From Siphonodentalium dalli (lineage: Eukaryota > Mollusca > Scaphopoda > Gadilida > Siphonodentaliidae), in the NCBI GenBank assembly GCA_032622095.1, contig CP136068.1, forward strand, positions 117,975,509-118,039,508: a stretch of DNA of 64,000 nucleotides. The letters run 5' to 3'. Each line of letters starts with the position of its first letter. The stretch's first letter is position 1. Made by a program: the position numbers and the translations under genes. Below are positions 13,701-26,300 of this stretch, one piece after another. Below the pieces are notes generated by a model, which worked only from the letters and a program-made list of their open reading frames with translations, did no database searches and was not told the DNA's origin.

Positions 13701-16700
13701 TCGGAAATGAATGATATTGTCATGTTAATTTTAGTCACTTGAGAAGTGGTCGATACTAGTCTTTAATTAAACAAAGTGTGTCTATCACAGGTTTAATTGC
13801 ATTAGGCCTTATCCACAAGCATGTTTTGGGATATGGCTAGAGCGCGTGAGACTGCAGATTCAAAATTATGTGTATTCGCCTGGTTTGTGCTTAGGTAACC
13901 CATAGCTTACCATAAGAGTTAAGCAAATTGTTATAAAATCACTACAACTGGTATTATTAACTCTAATGTGCAACTCATTGAACTACTAATTTTGAATGTC
14001 TCCTTTTGGGACATTATTGAGCGATAATTAAGGTGAGAATCAGTGATCGCAAGATGTACATAAAATTTGGCGTGACCTGTTTTTCGGTCACAGCATTTTC
14101 ATGTTGGGTAACCTCCAGGAGAACTGAATGGTTGTTCACCTCAAATTTGCTGGAGAATTTTAGATTTTTCTTTCTATGAAAAAAAAATGGTGTAAGTCAG
14201 TAATGAGCCTTGATGAAACGCATCTGAACACTGTTCACTTCCTACTGTGCCAATACGTATCCCATATCTGGAACTTATAGAAAATAGGAATTCAGGTGGA
14301 TTAAGTTAATTGTAATTCAAGTTGAATATTCCTCGCTAAAATATGCATACTGATTGGTCAAGAGCTGCTAAAGTTAGTTTTTGATTCACCAGCATGGTCA
14401 CTGAAGATTGTGCACAAATTTTAAATAGAGCATGCTGCTTTGACAATGCATGTAATCGAGTTCAACAAAGAGTTATTTACAATAGATACGATTAACAGGA
14501 AGTTGTTCGGGCGCTGCTCCGAGTAACCCCATGGAACGTACCCAGATATTTGATCACCAGAAAAAAGCATATCTTTATAGATTGTAAAAATTAATGCCAA
14601 TAAAATCTTATTTTCATGCAGTTTCTTTTAAAATCTTTGGTGGACTGAGTTACAATGGAGATAAACGTACCCAGTTTCGTTGGATTCGAGCATGAAAAAA
14701 AGATTTTTTACCCTGTGCCAATGCATTCTCTTATATATGCGAGTCGACCATAGGTTGCCTCGCATATATATGAGAATGCATTGGCCTAACAATTTTTTAC
14801 AATTTTAATAATTTTTTCTTGTATTCTTTAACAATTTTATAATTTCACCCATACAGAGCCCCAGACAAACATGAGCAGACGACACTCTTCTATATGCTTC
14901 TATATATGTGTGGGGCTCCCTGCAGGGTAATGGATGTTTTTTATTTTATGTCCTAAAAATTGTAAAAAACATTTGTTTAAAAAAAATGATAAAAAAATTG
15001 TTAGGCCGATGCATTCTCTTATATATGCGAGGCGACCTATGGTCGACTCGCATATATAAGAGAATGCATTGGCACAGGGTAAAAAAAGAAAACTGGCTCA
15101 TTCCCAAACTGTTTTAATGCTCGAATCCCTGATTATCCAACTCAACATAGTACAGTTATCTCCTAAATGGTGCAAACACATAAAGGACAAACAGACGAAT
15201 ACACCATCTCATAACGCTTTCTCTCACTTGTGGGTCCAAAGTCGACGGTGGTATAAGTTTTATTGGTTGATCCACATTTGAGATATCCATCACCATTGCC
15301 ATCAGTGGTAAAATAAATGACGGAGTCAGGGCTGATAATGCTCGACGCTTTCTCATACAACTGCAACATATAGTTGTGATCACACATATTCCAGCTGCCA
15401 TATTCATTTTCCAACTGAAAATACCAAAGACTTACTCTTAAAGATACATAATCCGAATTAACACCCCTAAATTACTATTTCTTTGGCTTCAGGGGTAAAA
15501 ATATTTTATCAGAGTTGAGGAACCCACCCATCAAAGCTCAAGAGTTATCAGACATAATTTTTTTAATCTGATATTTTTCACCACCTGGATTATTTGGCGG
15601 CCTAGCAAATAATCGATGAGCCGACAGACATACGCCCGATACCAAAGTGCTTGGAACAAAATGTTGCTATATAACACGTTTCAGAAAATTTTATACTAGA
15701 GTTGACAATATAATGGTTAGCATTATTTTTTTGGTAATTAAACGGTTCTGATAACTAACCAGAAATGTTGTTGTTGGAATCTGATGATACGGGCAAGCCT
15801 TGAAATAGTGTGTCTGTCATTTGCAGAATGAGGTCCCCAGAGGGTGAATTTAGTGATGCTACCTTGCATAGCGGGCTAGCATCACCAAATTCACCCTCTG
15901 GGGACATCATTCTGCAAATGACAGACACACTATTTCAAGGCTTGGATACGGAAACAACAAGTTGGAATGTATACCTTTAAATTTTCCAAACAAACTTATT
16001 TGATTCAATCAGAGTTATAAAAGTATACAACAGAATGGTCAATTCTTCATATGCTGGGGATTTAAATTATTTAAGCAGAACTCTAGGCCTGTTGGATTCA
16101 TTTGTTGGGATGTTCTAATTCTAACCCTCTTGTTTCATGACAACGAATATATCAGCTTATAATGTACTCCGTGGACATTCAATTGGAGACGGAAAGATAC
16201 TTCACAATTCTGTTGAACAGTATATCATGTGACTGCTCATACGCAGTATTAGATGTATTAATGTTTCATTATTTGAACATGTTTGCACAGTTTTGACTTG
16301 CAGTGTCAGTTGTAAAGTCGTTCACAACAGTGCAGGTCACATCCCTTCAATTCAAACACCCGTTTTATTTTAGAGAATGTCAATTTGTGATAGCATAATA
16401 CTTCATTGTTCCATCTCCTTTTCCACGTTTTGAATTGATAAAGTGTGAAATTCCCCATTAGTGACATCATTCAATTCTGTAAGTTTTTATTTACCTCGCA
16501 CTAAAATTGACAACTTGGTATTTTCCAAATTGTTTGTTATGTTTTGAAGAAATGAAGTCTTTAATTGTCGATCCGTCATTCACAAAAAAGATGATAACGT
16601 GCTTTATTTAATAGATAATTCTGACATATGGATGAAAACGGGAAACATATCTTATCTTTATCTTATCATTTTGTCGACCAAGATTATAATTTATTCGATT

Positions 16701-19700
16701 CGATATTGGATTCGTTTTCAAATTTTTCAAGTGCTATTCGATTCGATCAAAATCCCACTATTCGCAGGGGTCTAATTTTAAGAAATTCTTTTGAATTTTG
16801 TTTTAAAGGTAATTTTACTTGTAAAAGCTTTTACGTTGTGGATGGATAAGGGTGATATAATGGCACTGGGTACTTCAGATTCCTTTTATAGTATATCCAG
16901 AGCTATAGATAGTCATGTTCATTCATGGAACCATATTTTTCAATAGTAGCCCGTCAGCTGGAAGAATTGTTTACGTTTAGAGTGTCAGGCTGTCAGCCAA
17001 TCAAAATTACACTTCGGAAAGTGAAGACGGCCACCAGCCAATCAAATACTGCGTATCATTTCTCGCCGAAAAGGATTAGGCTGCCAGCCAATCAGATACC
17101 GCGGATCATCGGGATAAATGCCAATAGCGTCTTTTATACTCCAAGATTCAGTTCCTTTATTTTAAGCCTATAGCGTCAATCAGACAGTTTATGGAAATCT
17201 TTTAATTTTCCCGCCCAATTATTAATCTTCCAAAACACAAATTCATAATTTGTATATGGAACATAATATTTTCAAAAGAACAATGTAAACAATGGTTGAT
17301 TTATCACATCAAACGGTAATCATGGGAATAAGCGTTGAACAACTCCGACGTTCTTGATATTGAGGCCGGCTGAAAGCACTGCTACAGAGTATTATGTACA
17401 TGTAGTAGAGTATCGGATGCAGGTTTCCGGGAGCCACCAAAAGAAGTCATATTGAAATATATGGCCACCAAAAGATGCATCCGGTTTTTCCTGAGCGGTT
17501 TTCACGGCCGATGAAAGGTTGTTTATTCTCATAGTTGATCTCAGAGTATAGTTCGCGTGCATGAAGTCTATTTCGCTTACAGTGTGGCGGTATACATCCA
17601 CTTTGCCCGGATATATTACATATATTGATAGTTGAGCTACATATTTACTAGCATGTTTGTATATATGTACATGTATTTGTGCAATCATATTTGTGCACCA
17701 GTTTATTGTTAAATCAGTCATTATGAATTTATTATGTTTGTTGGCAATAAATATGCCCAAAATGGACTATCTATAGCTCCGAATATACTATAAAAGGAAT
17801 CTGAAGTACCCAGTGCCATTATATCACCCTTATCCATCCACAACGTAAAAGCTTTTACAAGTAATATTACCTTTACGTTGTTTCCTGGAGAAGGGGACAG
17901 AACTCACGCAACACCAGGTTCCATTTTGGGCATATTTATTGCCAACAAACATAATAAATTCATAATGACTGCTTTAACAATAAACTGGTGCACAAATATG
18001 ATAGCACAAATACATGTACATATATACAAACATGCTAGTAAATATGTAGCTCACTATCAATATATGTAATATATCCGGGCAAAGTGGATGTATACCGCCA
18101 CAATGCTAGCCCAATGAATATGTCTGGTATTATTCATTGCGATAGCAGAACTACCGGTAAATAGCTTCCCATCCTCAAATAACTAGTCATCAAAGATTTA
18201 TGCTTAAATAAAATCTCTGATCTATTATCATACCTGAATAGAAATAACTGGCCCACCATTTGCATAAAGAAGAGGTTTCAGTCTCGGCAGTAACACACTG
18301 AACCACTTATCAACCACATTCATGTAATCTGCAACGGAAAAACGTTGAAATTAGTTATTTGCCTGGAATGCTGTCCCTTCTCTATCATTAGAAATAAATA
18401 AAAGGTCAGCCGACCACAGTGTCCCCCGACAACGTGGCAAGTCGATGCCGCTTTGTTAAAGAAATTTAAAAAAATGTTGAAATTTTCTAAGTCGAAAAGG
18501 GTTAATTAATAACTCCGTAAAAAACAAAAATTTCTGTCATCAATATACATATGTTGCACATCTTCAATATATTTTTAATTCATCTATGTACATGTTGCAC
18601 ATCACCAATATGTGGGTAACAATACTCTGAAGTTTCAAATATCTACGATCAAAACTGTAGGAGGAGTTGATTACACCATGAAGGTACCCTCATACAGAAA
18701 ATTATAAAAAAGTCGAAAAGGGTTAATAACTCAGTCAAAAACAAAAATTTCTGTCATCAATATACATATGTTGCACATCTTCAATATATGGGCAACAATA
18801 TTCTGAAGTTTCAAATCTCTGGGATGAAATCTGTAGGAGGAGATGATTACACCATGAAGGTAGTCAAAAGTGTGACGGAACGACGAACGGACGGACAAAC
18901 AGACGGCACGACGAATGAACGGAGAGAGCCCGTTTCTATAGTCCCCTGAAAATAAATTTTTCAGGGGATAAAAACTCTATTCACTCACTGTTTTGGGAAC
19001 CTGGTTCAAAATAAAGTTCCTCTATTTCATATAGCTTTTGAGCATGCAATTAATCTCCAGTTTACTATTAATAATATATATGCGAGGCTCCCTATGGGAG
19101 ACTCGCATATATAAGAGAATGCATCGGCACCGAGTTTTTGCAAACTTTCAGGAAGCTCCAGTCATGGAATTTTATTAATGTCTATAATTGTTCTGAGCCA
19201 TTGTGTCTCATATATATGGTTACTATATTAATGCTAATGACTTTGACTAAGTGCATGCTAAATTACCATTTTGGGGCTCTAGATGGCTTTGTTGCACACA
19301 TATGTGACCCGCCATATCAAATCCAGTCGTAAGTTGGGATTTTTTTTACCCTGTGCCAATGCATTCTCTTATATATGCGAGTCGACCATAGGTCGCCACG
19401 CATATATAAGAGAATGCATTGGCCTCACAATTTTTTACAATTTTAATAATTTTTTATTGTATTCTTTAACAATTTTTTAATTTCACCCATACAGAGCCCC
19501 AGACAAACATGAGCAGACGACACTCTTCTATATGCTTCTATATATGTGTGGGGCTCCCTGCAGGGTAATGGATGTTTTTTATTTTATGTCCTAAAAATTG
19601 TAAGAAACATTTATTTTAAAAAAATGATAAAAAATTGTTAGGCCAATGCATTCTCTTATATATGCGAGGCGACCTATGGTCGACTCGCATATATAAGAGA

Positions 19701-20306
19701 ATGCATTGGCACAGGGTAAAAAAAAATCCCGACTTACGACTGGATTTGATATGGCGGGTCACATATCTTTCGGTTATAAAAGAATTTTCATTGTGCCATC
19801 CATTATGGTAGAATTGAAGCAAGAAACCAACTACTTGCCTATAAATAACCCATGAAATACTTGTTCTAAAAAAAAAAACATACAAAAATAGGTAAAAAAT
19901 CCCTTATCTATATCTGCCTGGATTTTTCTGACAAAGAGATAAAAAAATGAGTTTTGTTTTATTTGGCCTACACTAAGCATTTTCTTATATAGGGTATATA
20001 CATGTATGCCACCTCTATTGTGGACAGAGTAAACAAATTCACAATGTCACTATTACTTACTTGTATCAGAGGTCCTGAGAATCATATTCGGATGATCTTT
20101 TATGATCCATGCTGGAAACCCACCCTGTGGTATAGAAAGCAGCACAGCATATTAACTATCAGAATCCAGAGTCTGTGCTGAACCAAAATTTATTTAGGCC
20201 AAAAAAAAAAACATCTGTGTTTCCGGTTACCCGACCGACCTGCCGAAATTGGGCCGACCTGGACTTTTTTTCTTCAAATTTCAACTCAAATAAAAAAATT
20301 ACAACC

Positions 20307-20354
<48 letters not shown>

Positions 20355-23300
20355 AATTTTTTTTTAATGCATGTCATTGGCATGCAAACACATCAAAATC
20401 GTTAAATATTTACTATATACTATGTTTACATTAAGCAGCAATAATTTTAGATGGAATTTTCAAAAACAATTTACTTCTATTAAAATACATGTCCATTTGT
20501 GGTTGCAGATGAATCCCAATCTCACCAATATATCTGCAGTCTTTAAAACCTGCCTGTGGTAATCTTGTTTGTTCAACTCCCATGTCATATGGGAAGAAGT
20601 CTTATCTGCTAGAGAGCAATATACATGTAGAAGACTTTCTATATCAGAATTTAAAGTTCCTCTCCCCAGTCAATCAAGGATTCATAGTGTTCATGCATAG
20701 TTACTAGTATGTATACAGACAGTATAAAGATGACTGCATGTCTACCATATCAAACACCCTTCTGGGATGGGCACTAAAAAGCACATGAAATTATCTACTG
20801 GTTTGTTTGGGTATATAAAACTTACAAGCATGCATATGCCAATTTGAATGCTGAGGTGTGGTACCTCAGTCAAGGTGTGGCCTGTGGTACCATTTTCAGT
20901 GTGGTGTGGGACTTTATATTTCAGTGCAGTTGAGGGATGTCTGAGGAACATTTACACCCTGTGCAATGTGTCTGAGGTGCATGTGAGATATGTGTCTTAG
21001 CAGGCCTGGCCTTTTAAGGCGGGCGATCGCCCTCGCCCGCCTCCGCCCGCCTGAAATTAAAATAAGGAGGGCGCCTATCGCCCTCCTCGCGTAAGTATAA
21101 TAAAAAAAAAATTAAAAAAAAAAAAAAAATTTTTTTTTTTTTTTTTTTAAATTTCAGTGTTGGTATCTTTTAATAAGTATATAAATATTATGGTTTACAT
21201 ATGCATATACATATATGCCTATACAGCAGAGTGCTCTACCTATCATTAGCTTATGTCAGCTTCCGGTGGGTAAGACATGGTACCTCTAATTGTGGACTCT
21301 TCTGCTATAGGGCATCCCCCCCTTTACTCACATAATGTGGGTCACACAAAACTACATTTTTTCCCTCAAGAAACACTGAACAAAATCCACAAATATATGC
21401 CAGAATCGCTCTCAGGGACACTACATATTAAAAATTTCCCTGGGGAGGACCCCCGGACCCCCCTAATCATGAGAGGGGGACACCCCCTCTCAAACTCACC
21501 CCCGCTCGCCTCTGCGAGACTCGGATGATGCTTTGCATCATATGGTCAGATAAAATAGCCCTCCTGGGATATATTAAGGAGGGCGATCATTGCCCTCCTT
21601 CCAATTTCAAAGGGCCAGGCCTGGTCTTAGGTCCTGAGGTGTATGACCAAATATTTAAGTGAGGTTTGAATTAATATCATACAAGTTATGTTATTATAAA
21701 GTAATAGTGTATGTCTTGGGCCTGTTGATATGTCAATATTGTGCTCTGAGAAAGATGTGCCACCACAATCTAAACTGAGAGAATAATTACAAGAGAGCTG
21801 CATAATTGAGTGCCTGGGTGGCATTTGTTTGTTCACATTGACAATACTTATCATATTATTGTGCTACATTAACTGTTTACTTGCAATATACATGGACAGC
21901 CTTAACACAAGTATAAAGAGTAAGCATTAATGTACTTCTTAACTGTTCGGGGAAAAAATAAAAAAATATTACCAAAAAAAAATAAATCCCTACCTACCTA
22001 CCTGGAATTTTTTGGCACCGTATTAAATAGGAAACAAATAATATTTTTTTTTTGGCCTTAGCCAAAATGATAATATTTTTGCCAAATTCTCTTGGAAGAT
22101 GCCAATGATAGAGCTGACCGGAATTAAAGGGTTTATATAAAATTGATTCTCAGGCAGGAAAAATGGCTATTTCAAAGCCTTGTATTGTTGTTTTAAAATA
22201 TTTACGCCAATATGTGTGACCAAACATAATTAATCATTGCAGATAATCAACAATTTATTGTTATTTGCCATATCCATCATACACAATGCCCTGCTGATCG
22301 CATATGCAATCAGATTGATTAACACTTGCTGGAAGAGGTGTTAACTCTATATATTCAACCTGTATAATAAGCTGCAACTATAAAACATTGCTATATGTAT
22401 AGCCTATACCTAGACGAGAAATAGGGAGCTGGTTGTTGGGTAAGCGTAAGCCTAGTGAAGCGGCAGTAAAATGGCAGCAGGCACAAGACTCGGCATTACT
22501 CAACAGCTGTGGTAATAATGTGAAGTGCTCAGGGTCTGCTCATGGTACTGGAGATAAGAGCTATATAAGCACCATTATTATATGGTTTTCATGGCACGGA
22601 GGGTTTGAGCGACTAATTTCTTAATAAATAGTTTCCACTTTCTTGTGAAATTGATATCACGGAGGCCAAATCTTTAGCCAAATGAATGCATTATTTTCTC
22701 ATTTGCAAATTTGTCAAGTAGCAGAACGAACCCTGTCAATATAATAGTAAAATTTATATATTTGAGAGTAAAGTCAGGGGTTAATTATTTCCATAAGAAA
22801 TAATCATATGCTCATGCAATTATGGAAGGAGCACATCATACTGAGTCAGTGCCTCCACCTACTGTAAATGGCTTTGTTTCATTAGTTTCATTAACCGTTC
22901 ATGATTATAGGGAGCCTAGCATATATAAGAGAATGCACTCGCATACAATGTGAAGGTAAATATTGTTAGGCAAATGCATTCTCTTATATATGCAAGGTGC
23001 CCTATGGGCTAGTCGCATATATAAGAGAATGCATTGGCACATGGTTTTCACAAAATTTCAGGAAGCTCCATTCATGGAAGGGTTAACATTTATTTTTGTG
23101 GTTTCTCACAAAAATGAAATTTCGTTGGGACATGAATTCATGGATCGGAGTTTGTTATTTGTTCACCTCAACAGGTCCGACGATACCGGCTATTATGACA
23201 ATCAGTAGTCATGAAAATTGACTTCCAGGTAGTCCAAGTTCATGACTACTGAAAAATATACAGTTAGTGCCAGGGTTGGGGCGATTACATACCAATGTAA

Positions 23301-26300
23301 TCGATTACGATTACAATTACTTTTGATTTACATGATTACGATTACGATTACTGATTACATTTTTTCCAATGTAATCGATTACGATTACAATTACTTTAGT
23401 AAATGTAATCGATTACTTTTTGATTACATCTGATTACAATTGTTGGTTTCCAACCATTTTGATCGCATAGAAATAAATAATGAAATAATTCAAATTAACA
23501 TGTCAAATATGATTGAATAAAGACATCACTGCATAACATGGAAACAAGAAACGACTGAAACAATAGAAAGATGCAAGCAAAAAACATAAAAACTTTTTTT
23601 TTACATTTACATGTATTGGAAAGGTTTTATCATGAAGTTATGCACCAACTTATTGGGAATACATTATGTTTAATTTGTATTTATTTATGTAAATAATTTT
23701 TAATATATTTTTAATTTTCTTACATGCATTCAAACGAATGCATAATATTTATGAAAATATCACCAGAAACAATTATAAAATATTTGCATGATCTGTTAGA
23801 TTCAATACCCAACACAATGAAGATAACATTAAGATTTATTTGATGATCATCCGTTGTTAATCCTGGTGAGGATTAAATTAGGCTTAACTCCATGGGTGCA
23901 GTAAATGACAAACCAGCTAATTAGGTCTACCCATGTACTTCACACCTTCTTTGTTCAGTTAATTAGCCCTATTGTACCAGTGTGACTTTACAGCCATTGT
24001 CTGCAGCAGTCCCAATTCAATTTAATCTTAATTGAAGTTGGCTACCCTATTTATTCATATTAGAACATTTTATTTGTCTTCATCACAAGTTTATTGCTAT
24101 TCATACTGCTATTCAACAATTGTGTGTTGTTATCTGTGTCCACTGCTAGAATGTACATACACACTGTACCACTAACATAAGACATGACAACATTGTATTA
24201 ACTTTCTAATATGTTGTATGTATCTTTGCACACTCCATAGTACCACAGTATGAGACTATGAGTATCCAATAGCCATCCATATGGATATTTTAGTAAAAGT
24301 AATCAAAAAGTAATCAAAATGTAATCATGATTACAGGTACATTTGAAAGTAATCGATTACGATTACAATTACTTGTAATCAAGAAATGTCATGATTACTG
24401 ATTACAGATGATTACTCCAAATTTTGTAATCGATTACTTTGATTACAATTACTGATGACGATTACCCCAACCCTGGTTAGTGCACCAATAGCTTTCTGCT
24501 CTATTTCACCAACTGACTAGATGGATGTAACAGTTTTTTTTATGTATTCCATCATGTGATGCAACTATTAGCCTTTATTGAGAAATTAATCCAGCCTTGT
24601 TTGCACAAAATAATACAGAAGGGATCATAGGACATTGTATCAGTATAGGAGATAGGGACCAAGATCGGATGTTATGTCCATTTTCATAAAATTGACATAA
24701 CATCCGAAATTTGTCAATGATTAACCTCTTCGCTGCTGTGACGTCCGTAACTATTACGGATATAAAAGTGCACGTCATGTGCTATATGATCCGTAGTATG
24801 TACGGACCTAGTTCAACACACTAGCAGTAGCCCATTATTCATAACTGGAACTCAGAGATTTGTACATCAGAACAATTGTATCTCGAAGTTTCCAACAGTG
24901 TATGATGTTCCACGATGGTGAATTATAATAGCCTTTCAACTGAGTCAGTATAGTTCTTGTAATGTCCCCGTTATATTTTTTCCACTGGAAAATTGCAAAA
25001 ATGTCAACAGCCCAGCACATGACGTCATGTCATTTTGCAGCAAAGAGGTTAATAGGCCCCCACGAATTAAAATTAGTATTCTGATTGATCTTAAACTAAA
25101 ACTTACAAATTCCCATTCTCCACATATGTATGGCCCGGCTCGAACTATCACCAACAGTCCAACTTCTTGAGCCAATTTGATGAAACCTTCTACATCATTC
25201 TGACCATCAAAGCTGTATTGTCCTTCTACTGGTTCATGAACATTCCAGGGGACATAACTGAAAGAAAAATAAAACATGTCTTCACAAATTAATTCATAGC
25301 TGTTTTAAAATCATCAGATACCCTTCTGCCAAAACTTACAGAAATATATTTTCAAAAACATGCAATCCAGATGCAGCATTCATGCTGTCGGTGGCCAAAA
25401 TGGCAAATGGACAATTTTTTGGGGAAATTTATCAAAGAAAATTTCATTTGACCAAAAAGTATCCAATGCAATAACAGGGTACAAATGCTCCGACATTTTG
25501 TGGAATACCAATATTAGACCCATTTTAAATGCATCGTACAACAGCCAAATTAGAATACTGAACAAAGAATGTCTGACATCAAGAACCCAATACAATGTGT
25601 CCCATGCAAAAACTTGGATAGTTTTTGTGTTTCTTCTAATTGAGTGTTGAATGCATACACCACTCTCTGAAAGTGCTTTAAAGTGATATTATGTACTTAT
25701 TCACCTTCATCATATGGCACACGCTATTAACAGAGTATAGAATGGATAAAATAAATACTACATGTATACGCCAAACATTAGCCATGAAGAACAATGCGAT
25801 TTAGAAAAAACATAAAACATACTCGTAATATTTCATCCGTTCGTTCAAAGGAGATAGAAAACATCCAGAGAAGGGCCACCAAACTATTTCCTATTCTAAA
25901 GAAACCATCATATGGAGATTGACTTTGAGCTTGGATGTCTCAAATAAAGACTGTGAGGCGATTTAATCGAAATATTCTAACTAATGCATGGACAATATAA
26001 TGTTGACAAAAACTGAATATACAGTACCGCCAACGACTCGAGAACTCATGGTCCATATTATAAAATACAAATGAACCAGCGCCACATGGTGTGTGATTCA
26101 ACTTCTCTGCTCAGAGGTTATTACAAACTTGGAACAAACTTCCTGAATTTCAACGGTTCTTCAAGTGGACCAAATAAAGTAAAGAATCATGCCTAGATGT
26201 GTACATGTACAATCAAAGATACGTTCATGATGATTGACAATATGCCTATAAGTTCCAACCATGAATTTTCATGCCAAATATATCTTTGGATATAAGTCAT

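Noticed and set aside
20159-20405. Lysine- or phenylalanine-rich frames over the poly(A) tract
   Set aside because: Translation of a homopolymer.
25360-25650. 96-codon plus frame in GLB1 intron 2
   Set aside because: No recognisable domain, opposite strand to GLB1, and overlapped by another frame on the minus strand. Probably chance.
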